In this document: positions 1-9,908 of the stretch, one piece after another | Position numbering within the stretch: position 1 is the stretch's first letter | Layout: every line of letters starts with the position of its first letter | Source: Lineus longissimus | Lineage: Eukaryota; Nemertea; Pilidiophora; Heteronemertea; Lineidae | Length of the DNA stretch: 64,000 nt | Reading direction: 5' to 3' | NCBI RefSeq assembly: GCF_910592395.1 | Contig: NC_088315.1 | Location: forward strand, 10,854,501 to 10,918,500 | Translations under genes and position numbers: made by a program | Notes under the pieces: generated by a model | What the model saw: only the letters and a program-made list of their open reading frames with translations | Told to the model about the DNA's origin: nothing | Database searches by the model: none

Positions 1-794
1 TATTTGGCGCCTGCCTGAGCTTCATGTGAATTGTATGCCCAATCAACTAAGCCCGTAATTGTCAACGACGGGTTTGTAGTTCAATACCTGGCATGTGGCA
101 TTTAGCGATTGGCATTAGGCAATGACAATGTGTTACTTAGTATATCAAATGCTATAAAACAGGGGTTTATTGATGGTGACAATTCATCATTATTCTTTGG
201 ATCATTAACACAATTGAAATGACGTCACTCCTGGGATTTATTTTGTTGAATTTGATGATTTGAATTAATAAACAATTTAAAACATTTATGTGTAACCTCC
301 TCATGTCTGTGCTAACAGGGTGCTCCAGTGTGCTGTCCCCACGTCTCGTCATATATTTTGTTCATAAACAATTCATGTTGACAGACTTTGAGTACTGTAC
401 TTAAAGTATGTATTGAGTATCCTTGAGTTTCAATTGATTTGACAATTAGGGACGTTCCATAATTTCTGGACGGAGTCCGCCTACAATACTGATGAGTCAT
501 TATCTAGGAAGCTGCCCCATATCTACAATACAATACTATGCAGTACTGTTGAGCAGGACTCACTTGTCCCCATGAGAGCCACGTCCTAAAAGCCGGAAAA
601 TGATGAAAAATATTGTAGGAGCTGTTTGAGATTCTTTTGGTACATTGCTATTGCGATTGCCATTGCCAAGTTTTGAACTAACTACCGGCCTGGTAAGAAG
701 AACCGGCGAAACTTCGTTACACAGCATTTAATTGCCCACATTCCATACATTCAGAACTGTCACTTTCTTCAACTGCAGGTGCAAAAGTCGCACG
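1..794. other. 5' flank of the SAM-HECT gene; no gene seen
   Basis: AT-rich sequence. The short open frames here have no recognisable domain. A possible splice acceptor (ctgcag followed by g) lies at about 773-779, just before the ATG at 795, so the transcript may have an upstream non-coding exon. No clear TATA box or CpG-rich promoter is visible. Confidence 0.5.
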
Positions 795-3188
795 ATGGAT
801 GATGTAAAGGAATTTCTTGCGAGTACAGGACTAGATAAAGAAACCTTCGAGCGGCTAAGAGATGATGGCGTAAGTATCATTTGATCTATCGCTTTCAACA
901 GCAACTGGTGTCATACTGTCTATTGCATGATGCATAAATTTATGTCAAGTCCACTGACGGGGCGGAAAACTGTGATAACATCTGATTGGTTGGCAAAGTG
1001 CCGAGGCATCGTTGTGGTTGTCGTTTGGCTATACTGCAGTCAATCCTATACAATTTCCCAGTCTCGGGGATGACGATGAGAGATGCCGCAGTTCAAAAGA
1101 GACTGGGTTCAGAGTCTAACCAAAGTCATGAACGATGGATCAATGTTAGTCTCATTGTTCCCAATTCAAAGTTACACAAAAATGTTTTATGGATTGCATC
1201 GCTGTGTTTTGCAGATTGACGAGCATGTCGTTCCACTGATGAGTGAGGACCAACTCTCCAAGTACGTAACACGATATGGTGACAGATTGGCCTTGAGGAA
1301 CTTTTGTTCACAACGGCAGAGCAGAGAGAAACACACCAGCAAAAAAAGAAAATCGTCATTGCTTGCTAGGCTTAAACGGCGCATTCGGTCGAAGACGAAT
1401 CTAAACAATTTGGATGACGACATGGAAGATGACAAGAATCAGTGTTCCGCTACATCCAGGATACAGACAAGGCGGATCGAACTTGGTTGGCTTATGGTGA
1501 CGGAGCAAGCAGAGGGCACGCTCGAGTACAAACAAGTGCGCACTAACCAGGGCGGGGGGACGCGGTCACTCAATGTAGATATGGACTTCAAAGCTGAGGA
1601 CTTGCTGATTGTCGCAAAGGCTCTGTTTTTTCCTGATGGAGTATCGAGCAAGGGTGAACTTGGAAAGTTTAGATTCAGTTTGAAAGATTTTCAACATAAC
1701 GATGTAGATTCTGATCTCACTGTCAAGGAACACTATGGGAAAACGAGGTTAACGCTTTTGCGTTTCTACTTGTGTTCGCAAGTCCTTTCTGATGCGAAGG
1801 AGGAAACTAGCGGGGCAGGTGAACATCAACAAAGATCACTGCCATCTGCAGCTGCAGGCTCAGCAGCACAGGCTGAGTGCATGCCCAGCACAAGCACGCC
1901 GATATCGGATCTAGGTCTACCAACAGTTCCTGCAGTAGCATTCGAGTGTGAGGTATCATATCCACTGGCAGACCCAGCCCAAAACCTGGACATTTCGGAG
2001 GATTCGGAAGTCCACTTCGGCCCAGTTGAAGGATCTGCTGCTGCGGACATTGACGATACCTTGCCAGATCTCAGGCCAACCGGCCATGATGGTCAGGTCG
2101 ATGGCTCTCAGTCTACTCAAGATACTGCCGCGGATAATCTACCAGAGATTGCACCAGTGCCAGGCTTATGTCGACGTAATCGTAACGAGCTTGTGATCTC
2201 TTCTAATGGCCTGACAACAATCAAAGTGCACCAGGGCTTGGTTTTGACGGACTTAATTACCATCTTTAAAGATGGTAGCATCATGGAGCAGGATATTACA
2301 TGCAAAAGAATTCTTCTGAATGGGGAAGAAGAGTCTGCAGTTGGTGTCGGTGTCCTAAGAGACACCTTAACGGAGTTCTGGAAGGAATTCTATGACAAGT
2401 GCACGCTGGGAACCAAGTATAAAGTGCCTTTTCTGAGGCATGACTTCCAAGAGGACGAATGGAGAGCAGTAGCGAGAATCCTCGTAAAGGGTTATAGAAG
2501 TGCCAGCTACTTCCCAACATCGATTGCTCCCACATTCATGGAGGCTGCGCTATCCGGGAACGAGAGTGAAACAGATGTAGTGTCTGTATTTCTGAATTTT
2601 GTGGGTGACAGCGAGAGTGAAACACTTCGCAAAGCGCTATATAATTTTGATTCAGTGGACCAGGAGGAGTTGATAGACATACTCGATGCACACGAGTGTC
2701 GCCGAATGCCATGTGCCGCCAGCATTGAACGAATCGTAAGAGAAATAGCATTGAAGGAGCTTGTACAGCAGCCCAGCTTCATCATTGAATGCTGGAAGCC
2801 CGTTCTGGCATTTATATGTAACATCAACTACAAGGAAATCTGTAAGAAACTGGTGCCTACGCCAAAGGCCATTCTCGCGACAATCAAACTGCCTGAAAAC
2901 ATGAATCCTGCACAAGCGGCTGTTGGAAATCATCTCAAACGGTTCATTCGTGAGTTATCCCCACAGGACATGGGGAATTTTCTCAGATTCTGCACAGGAT
3001 GTGACCTTCTAATTACAGACGCTGTAATTGTCGATATCAGCGGCAATGGGGGGTATACGCGTTGCCCAGTTGCCCACACCTGCGGCTGTGTTCTGCAATT
3101 GCAGACAGACTACGACAGCTTCCCAGACTTCAGGTCTGATTTTACCAACATATTTAAAAGTGGGATTTGGGTTATGGACATTGTCTAA
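795..3188 (+). CDS. SAM-HECT protein, G2/M-phase E3 ubiquitin ligase-like
   Basis: Two exons are inferred. Exon 1 is 795-869, from an ATG too short to show as a long frame, ending in a full codon before gtaagt. The intron is 870-1214, ending in tttgcag. Exon 2 is 1215-3188, in phase 0. Joined, exon 1 (MDDVKEFLASTGLDKETFER...) and the start of exon 2 (IDEHVVPLMSEDQLSKYV, then RYGDRLAL) read as a SAM-like domain of about 60 residues. A basic stretch (KKRKSSLLARLKRRIRSK) and a long acidic/Ser-rich linker follow. The C-terminal ~330 residues resemble HECT domains of the G2E3-like proteins expanded in many marine animals. Near the end is PVAHTCGC: the Cys encoded at 3081-3083 is in the place of the HECT thioester cysteine. 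Inferred role: cytosolic or nuclear E3 ligase, with SAM as a protein-interaction module. The region 870-1214 is open in part, and an ATG at 1083 could be mistaken for the start, but it lies inside the intron. No disabling change is seen. Confidence 0.8.
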
Positions 3189-3220
3189 TTCAATGTGGTC
3201 TGAAGTCCAACAAACTATAG

Positions 3221-3516
3221 AGTCGCAAAGTATGTTGGTGGCCTTTCGGCGTTTTTTTGATATTTTACTATAATCCAGAACCAGATGGTCGCAAAGTTGG
3301 TGGCCGTTAAACGTTTTTTATACTTAATCAGAGATTGTAATCCAGGAACTATATGGTCGCAGAGTTGGTGGCCGTTAATCGTTTTTTTATACTTAATAAG
3401 AGATTGTAATCCAGGAACTATATGGTTGCAGAGTTGGTGGCCGTTAAACGTTTTTTATACTTAATCAGAGATTGTAATCCAGGAACTATATGGTCGCAGA
3501 GTTGGTGGCCGTTAAG
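3221..3516. repeat. Minisatellite, 68-69 bp unit, ~4.4 copies
   Basis: Units begin with gtcgcaaag/gtcgcagag at 3221, 3288, 3356, 3425 and 3493. Each contains ttggtggccgttaa, then a T-run, then aatccaggaactatatg. The middle units are nearly identical and the first is diverged. It lies just 3' of the SAM-HECT stop codon, so probably in the 3' UTR. A further degenerate unit (ttgttggccgtaaagcg) is at about 3575. Confidence 0.9.
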
Positions 3517-4221
3517 GGATTTTTTTAGAATATACGTTTACTAGAGTGTACCCAAGATGTATACAGGGTCAAAAGTTGTTGGCCGTAAAGCGTTGATGAT
3601 ATTTTGTGTGCACGGCTGTCGGGAAAACAGTTCAAAGCATTGTACTCCTATTGTAGCCGTTGTGGTATTCTCAGAAGAGGACGCCTCGGCAACAATAAAG
3701 GATAACGGGTATATAGCCCTTTTCATTTGCCAATGTCATCTCCTGGCGACATCCGACGGGCTATCCCATGCCAACATTCACCATTTGTTTGTGGCTGTAA
3801 TTCAGCAAATATGGCCGTGTTTGTGTTCTTGAAAATTGAAACCAATAGAACATGTACAAGGACAGGATTGATTCAGTCCATATTTTCCCTGCGCCTGTAT
3901 ACATGGTATATAGGAAATATTGAGTAAATTAATTACTGGAGTAATTCTCAATTTCTTTAATACAATATATATTGTGTAAACATTGGTGTTGAGTCCTTTA
4001 GTCTAACATATTTGAGCAGAACTTATTCGAATACATGTATTGTATACATTGTAACTATACACTTACTAAACTTCCCTATTCATTACTGATTTCCTCATCG
4101 AACTAGGGACGAAAATTGCCGCCGATTTCGAGTTGCAGTTACAGTTTTCAAATTACATTGTCCAATAAAGGGAAAAATGGTGTTCGCATTGTGAACACAT
4201 AATGGTGTCGGTCCTACTTCC
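3517..4221. other. Intergenic, no gene recognised
   Basis: This AT-rich spacer separates the SAM-HECT gene from the 3' end of the convergent transposase gene. A frame at 3557-3832 (91 codons) has no recognisable domain and overlaps the decayed minisatellite unit, so it is not called. No terminal inverted repeat for the neighbouring transposase was identified. Confidence 0.4.
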
Positions 4222-5654
4222 CTAAATTCGCAATTCATTTCGAAGAAGCCGTCGCAAACATGTGTACAGATTTAATCTCTCGTATGCGTCGGTATCGTCC
4301 ATATTAAGGTTGTTCTCCTCCATCAAAATGCTACATATTTCAGAGATGTCACTATCGCAAGGCGCATTGTGGTCCTTAAAGATGCAATCAGGAATGCACA
4401 CGTTTAACTCATTTTGGCCGACTTCCTGCAAGTAATCATCCACTTCATACATCTCTGGGACACTGTACATAACAAGAGGACGTCCAGACGGCACGTGTGC
4501 GTTCCGACTTGGTCGAATAAGGTGGTTGTTCCACACATCTACCACTTCATCAAGCTCCGTGTAGAAAAGATTGAAGCAGATTGAAGTATTACAACAATGC
4601 CAATGTACCACTGCCTATCCTAAATTTGCAGTTAAGGTAGCTGATGAGTACTAAACATGACTTGACTTCTCCAAGAGCATTAGATAATCGTGTTAAGAAC
4701 CACCCATTCCCTGATATAACTTTGGTCCCCGCAGTATAGGATCGTTTCTATTTTACGCTTGTCGCTTAAAAACGCTTCACTCACCTGGATAACATCCATA
4801 AAGCAGAACTGGAGAATATTTTTTTCAATGAAGTCTCCGTCGTATAAGCCGTCAGATGCCAACTGTTGGAAGATGTCCATCCAGAATTGACCACATTCTT
4901 TGCGTAGGACACCCCACCATGATTCGATCCGCTGGTTTAGCTTGCTGGTCCCAGTCACAAAGGGAAGTTCGTTGTCGTTTGGTTGAAGGAATGTCTGCAT
5001 TGCTTTGACGTGTCCGTTTTCCGTGCCTAGATCTGAACGAATACGGCAAGGGCATCCCCCTACCTTGTCAACAGTTTCAAGGAAGTATCCAGCGATAACT
5101 CTCGGGTCATTGTTAGTAGTATAGACGTTTAACCACATAATATTTCTGGAAAAACCATCCACACACCCATTTATACAGAACCCGTAGGGTTTCAGTTTAT
5201 CGTACGAGTCTAAATGCCATATATAGTTTGGACCCTTGCTGAAGTAACTTCTTCGAACGAGTTTACCACATCTTCTCGAAGCGACTCCCATAGGGTCCAG
5301 CAATAGCAATAACAACCGAACAGTTTCTCTATTGGTGCGAAGTCCGTTTTGTATGCACTTCAGATGCATCCATCGGTACCCATGCTGTCTACCAGAGCCC
5401 CGGATCTGTGCTTCTACGTATTCAGCAACTTCCAATATATCAGAATACCCTTTCCGCCTGCCAAGGTCCAACTTTTTGAGTATCCGTTTTAGGTGGCGGA
5501 GACTTATCCTGGTGTTATATCGATACCAAAGTAGGCCTTGAATTTCAGCATAATTCCAGCCGAGATGGAAATATAACTGTATGACGTCATCCATGGGATA
5601 TTGTGAAAAGGAGGCCCTATAGATGCGAATAGGCCACGTCGCAGCGTAGTGCAA
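4222..5654 (-). CDS. rve-type DDE transposase, spliced (IS3EU/Ginger-like?)
   Basis: Two exons on the minus strand. Exon 1 is 5654-4785, ending ATCCAG before gtgagt. The intron is 4784-4555 (230 bp, GT-AG). Exon 2 is 4554-4222, in phase 0, giving MDVIQ joined to LDEVVDVWNNH. Residues ~21-70 look like a helix-turn-helix DNA-binding region (YFHLGWNYAEIQGLLW). An integrase core follows with D149 (WHLDSYDKLKPYGF), D208 (RSDLGTENG) and E244 (NQRIESWW). That is D-X58-D-X35-E, the spacing of retroviral and IS3-type integrases. Exon 2 carries a conserved tail with WNNHLIRPSRN and PSGRPLVMY. Family knowledge: such proteins are found in fish, cnidarians and lancelets and belong to integrase-like DNA transposons. 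I lean to IS3EU, but Ginger or a domesticated copy cannot be excluded. No stop or frameshift is seen, and no TIRs were found, so it may be a host-captured or TIR-less copy. More 5' exons are possible. Confidence 0.75.
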
Positions 5655-5805
5655 TTTTATATCAAAAAATGATGTGAACAGCCACGGACAAGGTCCTGCA
5701 TAGCTTCCTATAGCTTCAAAGCCGAGGCGAAGGAAGTGGTTTAGTATGCCTTGTTGGAGTTCAACAACACGGGTATCCTTGTAAGCACGGCTGTGATTGG
5801 ATTAG

Positions 5806-6060
5806 AAAAAGTCGCAGTGTGAGTTTTGAAACGTGCAGTGTGAGTTTAAAAAGTCGCAGTGCCAGTTTGAAAAGTCGCAGTGCGAGTTTGAAAAGTCGCA
5901 GTGCGAGTATAAAAAGTCGCAGTGCGTGTTTTAAAAGTCACACTGCGAGTTTAATAAGTCGCAGTGCGAGTTTAAAAAGTCGCAGTGCGTGTTTTAAAAG
6001 TCGCAGTGCGAGTTTTAAAAGTCGCAGTGCGAGTTTTAAAAGTCGCAGTGCGAGTTTATT
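5806..6060. repeat. Minisatellite, 21-bp unit, ~12 copies
   Basis: Tandem array of gtcgcagtgcgagtttaaaaa-type units. Because 21 is a multiple of three, it stays open in one frame and gives an artefactual Ser/Arg/Lys-rich heptad peptide. Variation is confined to the T/A runs and single substitutions (gtgt, gcgt, gagt). It lies beside the 5' end of the transposase gene. Confidence 0.9.
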
Positions 6061-6217
6061 ATTTTTTTCACAATGTCCCCTCCGGGCCGCCGTACTATAA
6101 CAATACTTTCGACACAGTTATTATCTCCGCTGCCTCCACCATGTTACACACAGTGCTCACTGCTGATTCTAAAATGCGCCACCTAGTCAAAACAGGACAT
6201 ATGTTCTTCTAGGAATA

Positions 6218-6945
6218 GATCTCTTTCCAGTATTTCGTCATTCCACTATCGTCATCACCTCATCATACTTTCATTGACATTACAGGCACACATCCACAGA
6301 GCACTCTTCAAATCATCTAGTGGTTATCCAACTAGGATTATAAAGGTAATTTCTTAGCCCCGCACAGTGGGTTTCAGTCTTGATAAAGGAGCACTATTGC
6401 TAGCAGCTAGGTAGGCAAGATAAAGTTAGCCGAAGTAGCCGATAGGGGTCTCTCACCCCTCAAAGTCGTCACAACTATTCAAGCTTGTACAAGGAATACA
6501 TGCAGCGCTGACTCTAACAAGACCCAATGGGAATGTCGCACAGTCATCTGTCAAAAACAAGACCTATGTTGTGGTATGATCTCTTCCCAATATTTAATAA
6601 TTGCACTATCGTCATCACCTCATCATACTTCATTGACATTACAGGCACACATTGACATAGACCACTGTTGCAATCAACAACACAGTCGCTATCCAAGTAG
6701 CATTATAGAGGTAATTATCATTATCATACCTCATTAGCATGTGAACCAATCGCGTCGCGTCCTTTGCGATCACGGCAAAGCCTCATGGAATAATGTCTTT
6801 CACCGTTGAATAATTTTTCATATTCCATGCCTACAACTTCAATTTCTTCATATTCCATGGCTAGAAGTTCAATACTAATATAATATCCAAGATAAAGTTA
6901 CAAGAAGTAGTCAATAGGGGTCTCTCACCTCTCACTGTATGTGCC
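6218..6945. repeat. Diverged direct duplication (two ~260-370 bp units)
   Basis: The block at about 6218-6355 (actatcgtcatcacctcatc, then ttgacattacaggcacaca) recurs at about 6574-6711. The downstream segments at about 6420-6465 and 6890-6935 both carry gataaagtta, a gaagtag motif and ataggggtctctcacc. Spacing is about 355-470 bp, so one copy has gained sequence. No coding content. Confidence 0.7.
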
Positions 6946-7602
6946 CTTACTCTGTATATTAGTCACTGGAAGATGGCCCATTTCACTCCTTGCTTCTACT
7001 TCACCTATAGTCTCATTGCAAACGCCTCAGTTCTATGATATCACATTCACTTTCAGCTGTCATGCAACGCAACAACTGTGCTATCTGCCATCGCACATCA
7101 ACGAAGAAGTGCTGCCGCCCACATTCCACCTCACGTCTGTCCGACCAGCTGCAATCCTCGAGGACGCCCCACTGTACCACGATTTCACTACGATGTTTGA
7201 CAAGAAGGAGCAGTGCGCGAGATAGGCTAATGAGCAGACTTCCCTCGCTTGAGTTTCGGAAGAATGTTCCATATCGCGCTAAGCTGACCACTGCTGACCA
7301 TGACAGGCGTGCATTGGACTGGTACAGGTTGGAACTGAACATTGAATATGCTGGTGGTGACGCTTTCTGATGAGAAGTTGGTCGTGACTGATGCAGTATC
7401 CTTGGACTTGTCCACAGCATCGTTCAATCATTGCTCTCTGAGCTGCCTTGATTCTGTACTTACCCAAATACTAAGACCAAATGCCTCTTGACTGTGCTTT
7501 AAGAGAGACTGGCGCCATGCCTAGAGATATGACTGACCCCTATTGGCAAATTTGTATGACTTTATCTTGCCTACCTAGCTGCTGCCTATAGTCTCCCTTT
7601 AA
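6382..7602. mobile_element. TTAA-type inverted-repeat element (non-autonomous)
   Basis: A perfect 25-bp inverted repeat is seen: agcagctaggtaggcaagat at 6402-6426 against its complement at 7559-7583. Homology continues outward on both sides (aaggagcactattgc against the complement of gcctatagtctcccttt) and reaches TTAA at 7599-7602. The left TTAA is degraded to ATAA at about 6384. The left end and the next ~130 bp match the small element at 31789-31982. Frames inside (6941-7225, 7035-7370) show no recognisable domain. Interpretation: a piggyBac-like or related MITE, possibly expanded by internal duplication or nested insertion. Confidence 0.5.
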
Positions 7603-7902
7603 CTGCGGAACACTTCAAAGTCGATAAAATGCCATGTTCCACCTTTTAATGTGTTCAGACTGCCATTTTCAAAATAATCAAGTCAGGACACTGCCTTCTC
7701 GTCTCATAATAAATTTTGCTTTCCTCAATAATAACATTTCTTCTTCTTCAATGCTTTCATCATTCCAAACTTCTCCTCCTCTGACTTTTACAGGGGTACA
7801 GTCATGGCAATCAAAACCCAAATACTGAGACCAAATGCCTGTTGACTGTGCTTTAAGAGAGACTGGCGCCATGCCTAGTCTCTCTTAAAGCACAGTCAAC
7901 AG
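7467..7902. repeat. Direct repeat ending in a perfect 26-bp hairpin
   Basis: A ~57-bp segment (acccaaatactaagaccaaa, then gactgtgctttaagagagac) at about 7467-7523 recurs at 7818-7876. In the second copy it continues directly into its own complement. The arms 7839-7864 and 7877-7902 are perfectly complementary (26 bp) around the 12-nt loop ggcgccatgcct. This would form a very stable cruciform or RNA hairpin. Confidence 0.85.
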
Positions 7903-8652
7903 ACACCAACCCCCTCAGACTCAGAAACCACAAACGCCCAACCCTTCCTGCTACCTTAATACTTCTGGATGGGTAGATATATACGAGGAAATGGCAGAAA
8001 GGTGTGATCGATGCACACAACGACGCAGAATTCGGCAGCATGGACATGATGAACAAGGTACCTCATTTTTTTGTCAGGAATTGACGGAATACATTTGCCC
8101 TCAAGTTGAGTAAAATATCATTGTGAGCTTTTTCAGTCAGTGGCATTTTCGACATTTTTGTTTGAATAGTTTCGATCCAGGTGCCTGTAGTTAATCCGTA
8201 AGAATGCATCGGAGAATAAGCAACGTCACTTTGCTTGAGACAGCCGAAGCGATCACCTCATACCAGGTGGCGAGGCGTATGCAAGCACACACAGGAACGT
8301 TTTGTTTTGTGTCTGAATACGGCTCCACCAAAAACGCAGAAATGAGATACCCAAAAACGTCTCAGCCGTATAACTCTGTCTGCGCCTCACTTCTGATGCG
8401 ATTTAATAGTCAATCACCAAAAACAAAGTTTCGTTTTCTTTTTGTCTTTTTTCAGTAGTTTGGCCAGAGATGGAAAACCAACTTCCCCTCATCGTAGATC
8501 AATACCCGGCCCATCGGCATCACCTAGTCCCGTCACGAAATCCCACGAGCGAATAGACATGACTCCCTCCTCCCTTCTCCAGCTTTCGGACTTAACGGTT
8601 AACCGCAATTTTGAGAGCCACCTCAAGTCCTTATGGAAAGCATGGAAATTTT
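7903..8652. other. No confident gene; one exon-like frame
   Basis: A short frame at about 7975-8057 (+) reads TRKWQKGVIDAHNDAEFGSM and then DMMNK, ending exactly at aag followed by gtacctc, a plausible donor. It has an exon-like composition, and a weak acceptor (gggtag) precedes it. No family is recognised. The rest shows only short frames without domains. Confidence 0.2.
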
Positions 8653-8734
8653 GTGGTGGTGGTGGTGATGATGATGATGATGATGATGATGATGGTGGTG
8701 GTTGTGGTGGTGGTGGTGGTGGTGGTGGTGATGA

Positions 8735-8768
<34 letters not shown>

Positions 8769-8780
8769 GGTGGTGGTGGT
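8653..8780. repeat. Trinucleotide array (GGT)n/(GAT)n
   Basis: Alternating blocks of GGT and GAT. All frames stay open and give artefactual poly-Gly/Asp, poly-Val/Met or, on the minus strand, poly-His peptides. The single-copy-looking flank at 8781-8860 is repeated after the next array. Confidence 0.95.
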
Positions 8781-8921
8781 TCAAAGTTAACAGTTTATCA
8801 TTTGGCCAGACAATGCGATTGGATAACCCTGTATTATTGTCCCTATTCAAACTGAAGGTCAAAATCTGTGCTGTAACACTGGAGAGAATGCGGGAGCTGT
8901 TGTCACGCTTTTGCCCAGTTA

Positions 8922-9085
8922 CATGATGATGATAATGATGATGATGGTGGTGGTTGTAGTGGTGGTGGTGGTGTCGGTGGTGGTGACGATGATGATGATG
9001 ATGATGATGATGATAGTGGTGGTGGTGGTGGTGGTGGTGGTGGTGGTGGTGGTGGTGGCCGGCGGCGGCGGTGGTGGTGGTGGTG
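8922..9085. repeat. Second GGT/GAT trinucleotide array
   Basis: Same composition as the array at 8653-8780, with a GC-rich ggccggcggcggcgg interruption at about 9057-9070. The flank (taacagtttatcatttg, cgattggataaccctgta) occurs after both arrays (8787 and 9149), so array plus flank was duplicated. A piece of the other flank (gaatgcgggagctgttgt) recurs at 8888 and 9946. Confidence 0.9.
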
Positions 9086-9743
9086 AATGATTCAGCAATA
9101 AACCTTTTTTAGTAACGTTCATTATTTTGTTTTAGTCATTTGTTCAAACTTAACAGTTTATCATTTGTCCAGACAATTCGATTGGATAACCCTGTATTAT
9201 TGTCTCTGTTCAAACTGAAATTCTAAAATACCTTGGTACCGTAAAGTCAACTTTTAAATGGAAAATGCATAAGCCTCGTTCTGAGAGCGGAGTGTTTTGG
9301 ACACGCAACCAAGATGCTCTACCAAAGTTCCCTCGGGTTGCACTAAAATGTGGAAACCATGCACACGTCACGTCAATGGAATTTCGGCTCACTTCAGAAG
9401 TTTGAGGCGCTCAAAACACTGCTTCAAACACAAATCAGTCAAGGAAGCATCAACCACCCTAAGTTTTTTAATGAGCACTACACATATTTGCCGAGAAAAA
9501 CGCTCCAAATAGCCCATTTGCGCGGATTTTAGCATCACTTGAGCGAGCCGATGCGGACTTCCTATGCGCGCTGTACAAAATGTACATGTCTCATTTTCTG
9601 TAACGTTGCCGTAATATAATGTAAACAATGGCGCTACCGGCGCTCCGGCCGGGCCGGCGATGGATGGAATTTGCCAAATTCGCACATATTCAAGTTATTT
9701 TCGTGGCCTATCTTTTTAAGTTTGAGGTATTTTAGAATAGAAA
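9086..9743. other. Spacer with duplicated flank; no gene seen
   Basis: This stretch holds the second copy of the array flank (about 9140-9215) and then sequence with short overlapping frames on both strands without recognisable domains. A GC-rich patch (gcgctccggccgggccggcg) is at about 9640-9660. Confidence 0.4.
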
Positions 9744-9908
9744 TTGAACCCTCGGCTTCGGACCTTGGTTGAGTTACCAAGACACTCTCGGGTGGAGCTA
9801 AAATTTCGTCCAAACCCTCGCCTGTCGGCTCGGGTTTGGACTGTATTTTAGCTCCACCCGAGAGTGTCTTGGTAACTCAACCAAGGTCCTCCGCCTCGGG
9901 TTCAATTC
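9744..9908. repeat. Near-perfect 165-bp palindrome
   Basis: Arms 9762-9804 and 9845-9887 are perfectly complementary over 43 bp (accttggttgagttaccaag, then acactctcgggtggagctaa). The 40-bp centre is itself palindromic (gtccaaaccc/gggtttggac). Outer complementarity continues as ttgaaccctcgg/cctcgggttcaa to both ends. There are no genes and no visible target-site duplication. Confidence 0.9.

Noticed and set aside
1083-1214. ATG 1083 as the start of the HECT-type gene
   Set aside because: Residues before position 45 of that frame lie inside a GT-AG intron and do not fit the SAM domain that starts in the 795-869 exon.
3221-3516. CRISPR-like repeat array
   Set aside because: Units are contiguous with no unique spacers; eukaryotic minisatellite. 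The same applies to 5806-6060 and 37495-37773.
5819-6212. Ser/Arg/Lys-rich heptad-repeat proteins
   Set aside because: Product of a 21-bp minisatellite, which stays open by divisibility by three.
8442-9122. Frames encoding poly-His, poly-Gly/Asp and poly-Ile/Thr
   Set aside because: They are direct translations of the trinucleotide arrays in several frames and both strands; no domain outside the repeats.
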